DNA of 64,000 bases, taken from contig CAZVLF010000001.1 in the NCBI GenBank assembly GCA_964627795.1, positions 207,639 through 271,638 on the forward strand. Direction: 5' to 3'. Source of the DNA: CANDYO01 sp964627795. GTDB lineage: Bacteria > Pseudomonadota > Alphaproteobacteria > Rickettsiales > CANDYO01. The position numbers and the translations under genes were made by a program. This document shows positions 25,481-35,431 of the stretch, in pieces; position 1 is the first letter of the stretch, and the number at the start of each line of letters is the position of its first letter. The notes beneath the pieces are model-generated. The model was given only the letters and a program-made list of their open reading frames with translations, was not told the origin of the DNA and searched no databases.

Positions 25481-26827
25481 TCAAAATACAATAAACTTAT
25501 TTTCGTAATATTCCATGAGCCCTAAACGCCCTCCTTCTCTTCCTAAACCTGATTCATTAAATCCACCATGCACAGTAATATCAGAAGCAGTTACACAATC
25601 ATTTATTGCAATTACTCCAAAATTTAACCGGCGAGCAATATTAAGACCTTTCTTATTATCCAAAGTAAAGATATAGGCTGCTAAACCATAATTAGTATCA
25701 TTTGATCGATATATTACTTCTTCTTCATCTTCGAAAGTTAGTAAAGAAAATATTGGCGCGAAAGCTTCTTCTTTAACCAAATTAAAATTATCATCAAGAC
25801 CTGAAATGACTTTAGGTGTAAAATAAAGATCAGAAGCTTTAGTATTTTTTGCTTCATAAATTAGTTTAGCTCCTTTTTGGATAGCATTATCTATTAGATT
25901 TTGAGCTTTTTCTTTTGCTTGCCTATTTATGAGAGGACCTATTTCATAGTTATTTTTTTCAAGTTCCTGAATAAGCATATTAGTAAATTTATGTTCTATT
26001 GCTTTATTTATAAAAATTCTGTTTGGTGATGTACATGCTTGTCCTGCATTTCTAAATTTTCCTATAATCAACCTTTTTACTGCTAACTCTAGATCTGCAT
26101 CAGCACAAATTATACATGGAGCATTACCGCCTAATTCTAAAACCAATTTCTTAACTGATGAAGAACTTTGTTCCATCAAATACTTGCCAACTTTTATAGA
26201 ACCAGTAAAAGAGATCATTTTTACTTCTTCACTTTCTAAGAAGGCTCTACCTATTTCGTTATAATCACCATAAATAATTCCAAAAACCTCTTCTGGAATA
26301 CCTGCTTCTATAGCTAGATCTCTTAAAATAATTGCAGTAAGCGGCGTTTCTTCTGAAGGCTTAAGTACAACAGGACAACCTGAAGCAAGAGCTGGGGCAA
26401 CTTTTTTAGTAATCATTGCACAAGGAAAATTCCAAGGAGTTATTGCAGCAACCACTCCAATTGGTTCATATAAATTTATAAACCACTGATTTGGCTTAAA
26501 ATGTTGAGAAGCTTCTCCATATATTCTTAAAACTTCTTCGGCGTAATATTTAATAAATGAATTACCGTAAATTACCTCTTCCAATGCTTCAGCAAATGGC
26601 TTTCCTTGTTCTTGGCTTAAAATGTTACTAATCTTTTCTTGGTTTTGATTGACTAAATCATGCCATTTATTGAGCATAATGGATCTTTGTTTGGGTGCTA
26701 AATTCTTCCAATTTATAAAGTTATCGCTAGCTTTTTTGATAAGGCTTAAAGCTTTCTCATAACCCATATAATCTAATTCAACTATTCTTTCGTTAGTTAA
26801 AGGGCTATATACACTGAATTTCTCCAT
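25481..26827 (-). CDS. succinate-semialdehyde dehydrogenase-like aldehyde dehydrogenase
   Basis: A 448-residue NAD(P)-dependent aldehyde dehydrogenase. Visible are TPWNFPCAMITKKVAPAL, the catalytic glutamate in LELGGNAP, and the nucleophilic cysteine in GQACTSPNR (near 264). The sequence resembles GabD, which oxidises succinate semialdehyde to succinate, though it is about 30 residues shorter than E. coli GabD. AGGAG precedes the ATG. It follows the NAD-GDH gene by 15 nt, so it is likely co-transcribed and tied to glutamate and 2-oxoglutarate use. Exact substrate is inferred. Confidence 0.82.
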   Translation of the reverse strand: MEKFSVYSPLTNERIVELDYMGYEKALSLIKKASDNFINWKNLAPKQRSIMLNKWHDLVNQNQEKISNILSQEQGKPFAEALEEVIYGNSFIKYYAEEVLRIYGEASQHFKPNQWFINLYEPIGVVAAITPWNFPCAMITKKVAPALASGCPVVLKPSEETPLTAIILRDLAIEAGIPEEVFGIIYGDYNEIGRAFLESEEVKMISFTGSIKVGKYLMEQSSSSVKKLVLELGGNAPCIICADADLELAVKRLIIGKFRNAGQACTSPNRIFINKAIEHKFTNMLIQELEKNNYEIGPLINRQAKEKAQNLIDNAIQKGAKLIYEAKNTKASDLYFTPKVISGLDDNFNLVKEEAFAPIFSLLTFEDEEEVIYRSNDTNYGLAAYIFTLDNKKGLNIARRLNFGVIAINDCVTASDITVHGGFNESGLGREGGRLGLMEYYENKFIVF

Positions 26828-26842
26828 TATAACTCCTGTTTG

Positions 26843-29800
26843 CTATTTTCCTAATAATGCTCCAAGTTTCTTTAAACTTAAATCTATCATTGCATATTCT
26901 ACGTTTTCTTGGGCTTTAATTTCAACCATAAACCTATCATAAAGCCTTATGTGTTTTTCATTATTTTTAAACCATTTATCAAGGTTGCCATCATATCTTA
27001 AAGCCCAGTCAACAGCAGAAGAGGTTATTTTACGATGTTGATCATATAATTCATCTTTAAAACCTCTAATTGCCCTCTTTTGCCAATTATTATTAGCAAC
27101 TATTTTATTTGAGCAATAACGCAACCAATCTATTCCAAATCTTACACCAAGTTCAAAATAGATCTTAGCAACTTGGTCAACAGGTGCTTTATATCGGTTT
27201 GAAACTTCAGCTATGTTATAAGCCGAGGTAAGTAAATTTAATACTGCAACTTTCTTGGCTAAATTTTGTGGAACATTCATTTCAATAAAATGTTTCAATT
27301 CCTCTTGGTATGTTTCTTTATACTTACCTAAAGCACATTCACTAATTATATTAATAAGTTCATTTATCTGGTCTTTATAGTCTTCTATTACTGAAGAAAT
27401 ATTGATTTTTCCTTTGTAGTTTCGAAGTAACCAGTTAGTTGATCGCATTACAAACTTCTTAATTACAATATATAATTTTACTTGCTCCTTAACTTGCACT
27501 AAACCATCTAATTTATTGATTTCTTTCCATAATTCTCGAAGGCCAAATAAATCTCTTGTAACTGTATAAGCGCGAGCTATATCACTAAATTTGTGGCCCG
27601 TTGCTTCAACAGTCAAATGTAAATAGAAAGTATCAATTCGATTCACCATACTATTGGTAATTGAGGTAGTGATAATTTCTTTTTTTAAAGGATGCTGTAA
27701 AACATACTTAGCAAATTTATCTCTCATATTTTCTGGAAAATATAATAAAAGATCTTTGAAAAAATATTCCTCATCAGCTAAAGATGTTTCTATTAATTTA
27801 TTATAGATTGAGTTTTTACTACAAGCTAATAATATGGATAATTCTGGCCTTGTAAGCGGAGTTTTATTATTGCGCAATTGTATAAATTGCTGCTTTGAAG
27901 GCAAACATTCAAGTTTACGATCTAAAATTCCTTCTTCTTCAAGTAAATCGATAAAATATTCTTGAGAATCCATAATTTCAATACCCTGATGCTCTGCTAT
28001 GGTTAAAGCTCTTGTTTGAGTTCTATTATCTTTTAGAACTAGTTCAGCAACCTCATCTGTCATTGATTCAAGTAATATGGTTCTTTCTTCTTCAGTAAGG
28101 TTATTGTCTTCCATTGCTTGCCTTAATGCAATTTTAATATTTACTTCATGATCAGAACAGTCAACCCCTGCAGAATTATCAATTGCATCAGTATTAATTC
28201 TTCCTCCTTGTCGAGCATATTCAATTCTGCCAAACTGAGTAAAACCTAAATTTCCTCCTTCTCCTACAATTTTACATTTTAACTCAGCACCATTACAGCG
28301 AACATTATCATTTGTTTTATCACCAACTTGCTCATGCGTTTCAAAACTTGCCTTAACGTAAGTTCCAATTCCTCCATTCCACAGCAAATCTACCTCGCTG
28401 GTTAGTATAACTTTGATTAATTCTTCTGGAGTAATTGTATTTACATTAAGATTGAACCTTTGCTTAATTTGAGGTGTGAGATGAAGAATTTTAGCTTTTC
28501 TTTCATATATTTGTCCCCCTTCTGACATAAATTCTTGGTTATAATCCTGCCAAGTAGATCGTGGAAGATTAAATAACCTTTTTCTTTCTTCAAAACTCTT
28601 TGCACTATCTGGATTTGGATCAATAAATATATGAAGATGATTAAAAGCAGCAACCAAGCGGATATGTTTGGATAATAACATAGCATTACCAAACACATCA
28701 CCTGACATATCCCCAATACCAACTACTGTAAAATCAATCTTATTTATATCTATGCCCATTTCATGGAAATGCCTTATTACTGAAATCCACCCTCCTTTAG
28801 CAGTAATTCCCATTTTTTTATGGTCATATCCTTTAGAGCCACCTGAGGCAAAAGCATCACCTAACCAGAAATTATAAATTTGTGAGATCTCATTAGCTAT
28901 GTCTGAGAAAGTTGCAGTTCCTTTATCTGCTGCTACAACAAGATATGGATCATTGTCATCATAACGAACTACATTCTTAGGATGAATTGTTTTTCCGTTA
29001 ACTATATTGTCAGTAATATCTAATAAACTTGATAAGAAACTTTTATAACATTCGATAGCTTTAGCTTGTAAAGATTCTCGATCTAAATGGGCTACATTTT
29101 TAAGAATAAATCCACCCTTTGCACCTGTTGGAACTATTACAGAATTTTTAACTATCTGAGTTTTCATTAGCCCTAGGATTTCTGTTCTATAATCTTCTAA
29201 GCGATCAGACCACCTTAATCCTCCTCTAGCAACCTTTCCTCCCCTTAAATGTATTCCTTCAAAATTAGAACTATAAACATATATTTCTCTGTATGGACGA
29301 GGCAAAGGCATTTCCATAACTGAAGTGGAATCAATTTTAAATGATACATAATCTTTTTTATTATTGTTATCATCTTTAACAAAATAATTAGTTCTTAAAA
29401 TGTTATTAACTAAATCTATAAATCTTCTTATTATGTAATCTTCTATATGATCTTGAATCAATCCCAAATTTTCTTCAAGTTTATGGTTTAATTCTTCTAC
29501 TTTATTTTTTCTTTCTTCAGCCTGAAGTTTTGGGCTAAATTTACTATAAAATAATGAAATAATTAATTTAGCCATTTCAGCATGTTTAGTTAACACTATA
29601 CCTAGATATTCTTTACTAAATCCAATTTTTACTTGGTAGAGATAGCTTGCTAAAGCACGAAGAAGGGTAACTTGAGAATAATTTAAATTAGCAAGAAGAA
29701 TAAGCTGATTATATGTGTCATTTTGACATTTTTCTTGCCACATTGCATAGAAAGCTTCTTCTATATTTTCTTTTGCTACCTCCAGCATTTCTTGTTCTTT

Positions 29801-31627
29801 TTTGCTTATGTTTAAAACAAACTGATGTAGCCATATTTCTTTCTTATTCTGGTTAGGTTTTATAGAAAATATTTGCTCTGCAGTAACATCAAATCCCAAG
29901 TTTTGAATCATTGGCATAATAAGAGACAGTTTTAACTCCTCATGAAAATAAATTTTTAGGTGAGAAATATTGTCATTACCTTCAATTTTAGGCCAAATAG
30001 AAAAAATTATTCTATTTTCATCTATAGTTTTGATAATATTTTTTATATCACCTATTATAGTTTTGCGGTAAATATTTGCTTCTTTATATGAAGCTGGAAA
30101 TGAATGGTTAAGTAATTCAAATAATGCTCTTCCTTTAATTTTCCCAAATTCACCAATTAATATTTTATTTAAATTATTCTCCCAAGGTCTTACAAGGTTT
30201 TTTAATTCCTGCTCAATATTTTTCAAGTCATAAGTTTGACTATTGGATTTATTATCAATGATGAAATGGTAGTAACAAAGTTTAGATGAATTAACTTGGC
30301 TAAAATAGTGATTAACAATATTACCAAATTCAAATGATAAAGCAGATTTTAGTTTACGAACATTATCTGAATTTGCTGCTTCTAAAGGAAGAAAAAGCAA
30401 GCAACTTAGGGTATCTGCTTGCTTTCGAATAAATAATCTTAATTCAGGCGAAAATAAAAGAGCATAAATCTCCATTAATAAAGGATGAAGGTCATCAGCT
30501 GAAATTTGAAATAATTCATCTCTTGGTAATGCTTCAACTATCGAAATCAGCTCTTTTCCTGGATAACTTGTAGGAAGAAAATGAGATTTATCAAGAATAT
30601 TTTTAAGTTTTTCTCTAATTAAGGGAATAAGAGTAGCACTTTGGTAATATAAAATAGAAGTAAATAATCCGATAAAAACTATTACCCTTTCAATTTCTCC
30701 GTTATTATTAATATCCTTAACTGCCACATAATCAATATTTGCTTCTCTATGTATAACTGAAGCCTTACTTAGTTTTCCTATGGTTATTATCTGGTTATTA
30801 TTAAAAAAATCATTATTGTTAAAAAGCTCTTTATCAAACAGTGATAAATAGGCTTCTTTTTCTTCTTTTAGTATTCCAAAAATTTCTTCAAATGATTGTT
30901 TTCTATTCTTTCCAAGTAAAAAAGAGCCGCAGCCAAAGAAAACAAAATATTTTTCTTTTAACATGTCCAAAAACTCTTTCTTTTCATTAAAATTAGAAAG
31001 CCTATTTTTATTTGTTAAAGTAAATTTATCTATATAACTATCTAAAACTTTTAAAGTTGGTTTCCAATCATCAACAGCCAATTTTACTAGCCTTAAGATT
31101 TTTCCTAATTCTTGTTCTATTCTCTTTTTTTGTTCCTCATCCAGTTGGTGTAAAGTAATTATTTGGATAACTAACTCGTTTCTAGCCTCCTTGGATGCGC
31201 TATTATTTATTTCAATCAGTTCTCCTTGTGGATTACGAGTAACAAAAATATTAGGATGAGCAACTCTTTCAACATCAATATGTAACCTGTTAAGTAGGGA
31301 CATAGTGGAATCAAATAAGAAGGGCATTTCATCACTAATTACTTCTATAATATTGTAGCCTGAGTTGTTACAACTATGAGAATCGTTATAAATCCTTATT
31401 TTTATTTCATTTTCTTTTTTTACAGAAAGGAATTCATAGGCATTTTTAGCAAGACGAGCATATTCTTGATGCTCTTCTTCTGATAAATCAAACATCGGTA
31501 CAGTGGCATAAAATTTTTTTAAAAAGAGCTCTTCTTGGTGAGACGCTTGAAGAATATCTAAAATTTTGCTAATATACTGGTGATTTTCACCATAAAGATG
31601 GTGCATTGTAAAATTATATTTTTGCAT
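26843..31627 (-). CDS. gdhB: large NAD-specific glutamate dehydrogenase (180-kDa class)
   Basis: This 1594-residue enzyme converts glutamate to 2-oxoglutarate and ammonia with NAD. It has the long N-terminal regulatory half (ACT-like regions, for example FLFDSTMSLLNRLHIDVERVAHP) and the central catalytic domain with LRGGKVARGGLRWSDR, the glutamate-binding lysine in PTGAKGGF (near 834), and VGIGDMSGDVFGN. The C-terminal helical domain is intact. This is the usual alphaproteobacterial form; Rickettsiales use glutamate as a main carbon source. It diverges from mnmE with only 32 nt between starts. Confidence 0.95.
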   Translation of the reverse strand: MQKYNFTMHHLYGENHQYISKILDILQASHQEELFLKKFYATVPMFDLSEEEHQEYARLAKNAYEFLSVKKENEIKIRIYNDSHSCNNSGYNIIEVISDEMPFLFDSTMSLLNRLHIDVERVAHPNIFVTRNPQGELIEINNSASKEARNELVIQIITLHQLDEEQKKRIEQELGKILRLVKLAVDDWKPTLKVLDSYIDKFTLTNKNRLSNFNEKKEFLDMLKEKYFVFFGCGSFLLGKNRKQSFEEIFGILKEEKEAYLSLFDKELFNNNDFFNNNQIITIGKLSKASVIHREANIDYVAVKDINNNGEIERVIVFIGLFTSILYYQSATLIPLIREKLKNILDKSHFLPTSYPGKELISIVEALPRDELFQISADDLHPLLMEIYALLFSPELRLFIRKQADTLSCLLFLPLEAANSDNVRKLKSALSFEFGNIVNHYFSQVNSSKLCYYHFIIDNKSNSQTYDLKNIEQELKNLVRPWENNLNKILIGEFGKIKGRALFELLNHSFPASYKEANIYRKTIIGDIKNIIKTIDENRIIFSIWPKIEGNDNISHLKIYFHEELKLSLIMPMIQNLGFDVTAEQIFSIKPNQNKKEIWLHQFVLNISKKEQEMLEVAKENIEEAFYAMWQEKCQNDTYNQLILLANLNYSQVTLLRALASYLYQVKIGFSKEYLGIVLTKHAEMAKLIISLFYSKFSPKLQAEERKNKVEELNHKLEENLGLIQDHIEDYIIRRFIDLVNNILRTNYFVKDDNNNKKDYVSFKIDSTSVMEMPLPRPYREIYVYSSNFEGIHLRGGKVARGGLRWSDRLEDYRTEILGLMKTQIVKNSVIVPTGAKGGFILKNVAHLDRESLQAKAIECYKSFLSSLLDITDNIVNGKTIHPKNVVRYDDNDPYLVVAADKGTATFSDIANEISQIYNFWLGDAFASGGSKGYDHKKMGITAKGGWISVIRHFHEMGIDINKIDFTVVGIGDMSGDVFGNAMLLSKHIRLVAAFNHLHIFIDPNPDSAKSFEERKRLFNLPRSTWQDYNQEFMSEGGQIYERKAKILHLTPQIKQRFNLNVNTITPEELIKVILTSEVDLLWNGGIGTYVKASFETHEQVGDKTNDNVRCNGAELKCKIVGEGGNLGFTQFGRIEYARQGGRINTDAIDNSAGVDCSDHEVNIKIALRQAMEDNNLTEEERTILLESMTDEVAELVLKDNRTQTRALTIAEHQGIEIMDSQEYFIDLLEEEGILDRKLECLPSKQQFIQLRNNKTPLTRPELSILLACSKNSIYNKLIETSLADEEYFFKDLLLYFPENMRDKFAKYVLQHPLKKEIITTSITNSMVNRIDTFYLHLTVEATGHKFSDIARAYTVTRDLFGLRELWKEINKLDGLVQVKEQVKLYIVIKKFVMRSTNWLLRNYKGKINISSVIEDYKDQINELINIISECALGKYKETYQEELKHFIEMNVPQNLAKKVAVLNLLTSAYNIAEVSNRYKAPVDQVAKIYFELGVRFGIDWLRYCSNKIVANNNWQKRAIRGFKDELYDQHRKITSSAVDWALRYDGNLDKWFKNNEKHIRLYDRFMVEIKAQENVEYAMIDLSLKKLGALLGK

Positions 31628-31659
31628 GCCTATTTCTCATAAATCTGCGGTTAAAAATA

Positions 31660-32988
31660 ATGCTTGATGATAAAAAAACTATTTTTGCTCTAGCAACCTC
31701 TCCTGGAAGATCAGGCGTAGCTATCATCCGAATTTCTGGAGAGCATGCTCTTGAGGCTTTAAAACACCTAACTCAAGCACCCTTACCTGAAGCACGTAAG
31801 GCTGCTTTAAGAGACTTAATCAATCCTATCTCTAAAGACTTAATAGATCAAGCAATAGTTCTATTCTTTCCAGGACCTAATAGTTTTACTGGAGAGAATA
31901 TTGTAGAACTACATATACATGGAAGTAGAGCAATTATTAATGAACTCATCAAACTTCTTTCTGATTTTAGCAACTTTCGCCTAGCTAATCCAGGTGAATT
32001 TGCAAAAAGAGCATTTCTTAATGGAAGAATGGATTTAACCTCTTCTGAAGGACTTGCAGATCTTATTGATTCAGAAACCTCTATTCAACATAAGCAAGCC
32101 ATAAGACAAATGCAGGGGAAGCTTGGAAATATCTATGAGAGCTGGAAAAAAGAATTAATTCGTACCTTGGCTTTAATCGAAGCCTATATTGATTTTCCTG
32201 ATGAAGATATTCCAGAATCAGTTATTGATGAAGTTCAACAAAATGTAGAAAAACTTAAATTAAATATGCAAAAACATTTAAATGATGGACATCGAGGAGA
32301 AATAATTAGAAGAGGAATTTACGTTGTTATTTTAGGCGCTCCAAATGTAGGAAAATCTAGTTTACTTAATTACTTGGCTAAAAGAGATGTTGCTATAGTT
32401 TCAAATATAGCTGGAACCACAAGAGACATTTTAGAAGTTAATTTAGATCTTAAAGGATATCCTGTTACAATTGCTGACACTGCCGGTATAAGAGAGAGCG
32501 AAGATCAAATAGAAAAAGAGGGCATAAATAGAGCTATAAGAAAAGCTGAAAATGCTGATATTAAAATTATTATGTTATCCGCTATAGATCCACAAAATGC
32601 TTTAAATGTTGATTCTCTTATAGATGAAAATAGTATTGTTATCTTAAATAAAATAGATTTGGCTTTAAAAAATGATAATAAATATAAAAATTTATTAGAA
32701 ATTTCAGTAGAAAAAAATATAGGTCTTGATTTACTTTTAGAAAAATTATCTAACTTAATAGAAAATAAATTTTCTCCATCTATTGATCCCCTTATAACCA
32801 GAGAAAGACATCGCACACAAATTCATAAATGTTTGGATGCCTTAAACTATTTTGATATTAATAAGGATTTAGAACTTGCTTGCGAGGATCTTAGAATAAC
32901 TGCACGCTCTTTAGGACAAATTATAGGAAATATTGATGTAGAAGTAATATTAGATGAGATATTTAGAAATTTTTGTATAGGGAAGTAA
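31660..32988 (+). CDS. mnmE: tRNA modification GTPase MnmE
   Basis: MnmE works with MnmG to place carboxymethylaminomethyl groups on wobble U34 of certain tRNAs. The 442-residue protein has the N-terminal folate-binding domain (IFALATSPGRSGVAIIRISG), the G domain with GAPNVGKSSLLN near residue 226 and DTAGIRE, and the canonical C-terminal FCIGK. No Shine-Dalgarno is visible before the ATG. xerC follows after 2 nt. Confidence 0.96.
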   Translation: MLDDKKTIFALATSPGRSGVAIIRISGEHALEALKHLTQAPLPEARKAALRDLINPISKDLIDQAIVLFFPGPNSFTGENIVELHIHGSRAIINELIKLLSDFSNFRLANPGEFAKRAFLNGRMDLTSSEGLADLIDSETSIQHKQAIRQMQGKLGNIYESWKKELIRTLALIEAYIDFPDEDIPESVIDEVQQNVEKLKLNMQKHLNDGHRGEIIRRGIYVVILGAPNVGKSSLLNYLAKRDVAIVSNIAGTTRDILEVNLDLKGYPVTIADTAGIRESEDQIEKEGINRAIRKAENADIKIIMLSAIDPQNALNVDSLIDENSIVILNKIDLALKNDNKYKNLLEISVEKNIGLDLLLEKLSNLIENKFSPSIDPLITRERHRTQIHKCLDALNYFDINKDLELACEDLRITARSLGQIIGNIDVEVILDEIFRNFCIGK

Positions 32989-32990
32989 TA

Positions 32991-33896
32991 ATGCTTTTAA
33001 GCAATTTAGTTATTAGCTGGAAAGATTTCCTTCAAAATGAAAAGGCTTTTTCTTCTCACACGGTAAATGCCTATGAAACTGATTTAAGATATTTTATTCT
33101 TTTTTTAAATAGTTATTTAGGAAAAGAAATAGATTTGAATGATCTAGAAAATCTTAAAATAGTTGATTTTAGAGCTTGGCTTTCTCAAAGGAAAAGAAAT
33201 GAATTAGCTTTTAGCTCTTCTTCGAGAGCTATTGCTGCACTAAAGAATTTTTTCAAGTATTTAATTAGGTTTCACCATTTTAGCAATAAAACTATATTTA
33301 ACCTTAGAAACCCTAAAGTTTCTCCATCAATTCCTAAAGCACTTAATGAAAACCAAACTTTTATGGTATTAAAAACTAGTGAAGAAAATTCAAGCGAATT
33401 ATGGATAGGCATAAGGGACAAAGCATTGCTTTACCTGCTTTACGGAAGTGGGCTAAGAATTTCTGAAGCTCTCTCACTTCGAATTAAAGATATAAGTAAA
33501 GATTTTATAATTATCAAAGGTAAAGGTAATAAAGAAAGAATTGTACCATTAATTAATGAGGTGAAAGATCTTATTATTAAATATTTAGAACTTTGCCCTT
33601 ATAAATTTAAGCAAGAAAGCTTTATTTTTATTGGAAAACAAGGTAAAACTCTAAATCCTGGAGTATTTCAAAGAAATTTAAGGAATTTAAGAAGAAAATA
33701 TAATCTTCCTGAAAATATGACTCCTCATACCTTTAGACACTGCTTTGCAACTCATATTCTTGCAAATGGTGGTGATTTAAAATCGATTCAAGATTTATTA
33801 GGGCATGAAAGTTTAGTAACAACTCAGAAATATACTAAAGTTGATGCTCAACACTTGTTAGATATTTATAAAAAATCTCATCCTTACGCTAAATAG
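32991..33896 (+). CDS. xerC: chromosome-dimer-resolving tyrosine recombinase XerC
   Basis: A 301-residue tyrosine recombinase with the N-terminal core-binding domain (KAFSSHTVNAYETDLRYF) and a catalytic domain holding arginine in GSGLRISEAL, a lysine in KGKGNKERIVPL, HTFRH, LLGHESLVTTQ and the tyrosine of QKYTKV. XerC with XerD resolves chromosome dimers at dif. The start at 32991 directly follows the mnmE stop; an upstream ATG at 32973 would overlap mnmE. XerC is preferred over XerD from the GSGLRISEALSL pattern, but the distinction is not certain. Confidence 0.85.
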   Translation: MLLSNLVISWKDFLQNEKAFSSHTVNAYETDLRYFILFLNSYLGKEIDLNDLENLKIVDFRAWLSQRKRNELAFSSSSRAIAALKNFFKYLIRFHHFSNKTIFNLRNPKVSPSIPKALNENQTFMVLKTSEENSSELWIGIRDKALLYLLYGSGLRISEALSLRIKDISKDFIIIKGKGNKERIVPLINEVKDLIIKYLELCPYKFKQESFIFIGKQGKTLNPGVFQRNLRNLRRKYNLPENMTPHTFRHCFATHILANGGDLKSIQDLLGHESLVTTQKYTKVDAQHLLDIYKKSHPYAK

Positions 33897-33942
33897 ATTT
33901 TTTAATCTTTAATAAAACTTGGTTAAGTTAGCTTTAACAAAC

Positions 33943-35358
33943 CTAAAACCAGCCTAAATATTTCCACCAAAGGCTCCCAATTCCACCCCAAATTGCTATA
34001 TTAATTAAAGCCATACCTAACCCTATTTTCCACCATTGCATTGTAGAAACAGCTTTAGCCTCAAAATATACAGGGGCTGAAGATATGCCGTAATGAGTTA
34101 ACCCTCCTGAAAGTGTAGAAAAATAAGCTAATAACATTGCGGCCATAATAGGCTGAACATTAAAACCTAAAATCAGAAGTAGAAAAGTGCTGAATAAAAC
34201 TGTTATATGAGCAGTAATACTTGCAAAAAGATAGTGGATAAAAAAATATATCAACAATAAAAGTGGAACGGCAACCATTGTAGGGTAGCTACTAAGAGAA
34301 TTACCTATTTTAGTTGCTATCCATTTTATGGTTCCAAATTCTGCTAGAAAACCAGATAACATAACCATAACAGCAAACCAAACAAAGCTATCCCATGCAG
34401 CTTTCTCATTTATTGCATCTTCCCAAGTTAATACCCCTGTTACTAGTAAAGCCACAACCCCCATCATTGCTACGGCGGTTGCATCTAAACCGATTTTTTT
34501 ATCTAATATCCATCCTGTTATCAAGGCGATAAAAGTAACCATCATAATAATTTCTTGTATTGTTAACTTACCCATAGCTTTTAAAGCCTCAAGAGCATGT
34601 TTAGGAGCATCAGGAGAAGCTTTAGTTGCAGGTGGAAACATATAATAAACAAAAAGAGGCATAATCAGTAAGCTTATAAGACCTGGAACTATTGCACCTA
34701 GCGCCCAAGTTCCCCAACTTATTTCAATGCCTTCTTTAAACGCTAAACTTTGTACCAAAGGATTAGCCGCCATTGCTGTAAGAAACATTGCACTTGTTAT
34801 TACGTTTGCTTGGAAACAAACCTGGCCTAGAAATCCTAAGTTTCTCTTTTGGGAACTTGAAGACACCTGATCACCATATGCGGATGCAACAGATTGAGTA
34901 ATTGGATAAATTACTCCTCCTCCTCGTGCAGTTACACTCGGTATCATTGGTGAAAGAAGAAATTCTGCTAATACTAAACCATATGAAAGGCCTAAACTTG
35001 TGGTACCAACTTTAGAAATAAAATAATATGCAATTCTTTTTCCTAGGCCAGTTTTTATTATTCCACGAGCAATAAAAAATGCAAATACAAGCAACCAAAC
35101 AACATTTTCACTAAATCCACTTAACACCTGCTTTGTAGTTAAAACCCCAGTTATTAGGCAGGTGACAGCTCCCAGCAATGCAATCGCACTTATAGGCAAG
35201 GGATTTAACACTATACCTATCATTGTACAAATAAAGATTACAAATAAATGCCAACTTTTAGAAGTAAGCTCTGGAGATAGAGGACTAACCCATAATATAA
35301 GCCCAACTATATAAAGAAGGAAAATAGTTAATAATCCACGGTATTTATTTTTTGTCAT
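33943..35358 (-). CDS. DASS-family dicarboxylate/sodium or 2-oxoglutarate/malate transporter
   Basis: A 471-residue inner-membrane protein of the divalent anion:sodium symporter family (SLC13/CitT/SodiT1), with about twelve membrane segments. Features include ARGIIKTGLGKRIAYYFI, SVTARGGGVIYPI, and a C-terminal YFSTLSGGLTHYG. Members move dicarboxylates such as malate, succinate and 2-oxoglutarate. For an intracellular bacterium it could import host intermediates. The ATG at 35358 is preferred; a longer frame from a TTG at 35406 would add 16 residues without similarity to the family. Confidence 0.85.
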   Translation of the reverse strand: MTKNKYRGLLTIFLLYIVGLILWVSPLSPELTSKSWHLFVIFICTMIGIVLNPLPISAIALLGAVTCLITGVLTTKQVLSGFSENVVWLLVFAFFIARGIIKTGLGKRIAYYFISKVGTTSLGLSYGLVLAEFLLSPMIPSVTARGGGVIYPITQSVASAYGDQVSSSSQKRNLGFLGQVCFQANVITSAMFLTAMAANPLVQSLAFKEGIEISWGTWALGAIVPGLISLLIMPLFVYYMFPPATKASPDAPKHALEALKAMGKLTIQEIIMMVTFIALITGWILDKKIGLDATAVAMMGVVALLVTGVLTWEDAINEKAAWDSFVWFAVMVMLSGFLAEFGTIKWIATKIGNSLSSYPTMVAVPLLLLIYFFIHYLFASITAHITVLFSTFLLLILGFNVQPIMAAMLLAYFSTLSGGLTHYGISSAPVYFEAKAVSTMQWWKIGLGMALINIAIWGGIGSLWWKYLGWF

Positions 35359-35431
35359 AAATTTACTAATTTTTCTAGACTTAAAATTTATCAAAATATA
35401 GAACAAACTATTTTATGCTACAAGCTATATT

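Noticed and set aside
35359..35406. Longer DASS transporter start at a TTG at 35406
   Set aside because: It adds 16 residues with no family support; the ATG at 35358 fits the usual N-terminus.
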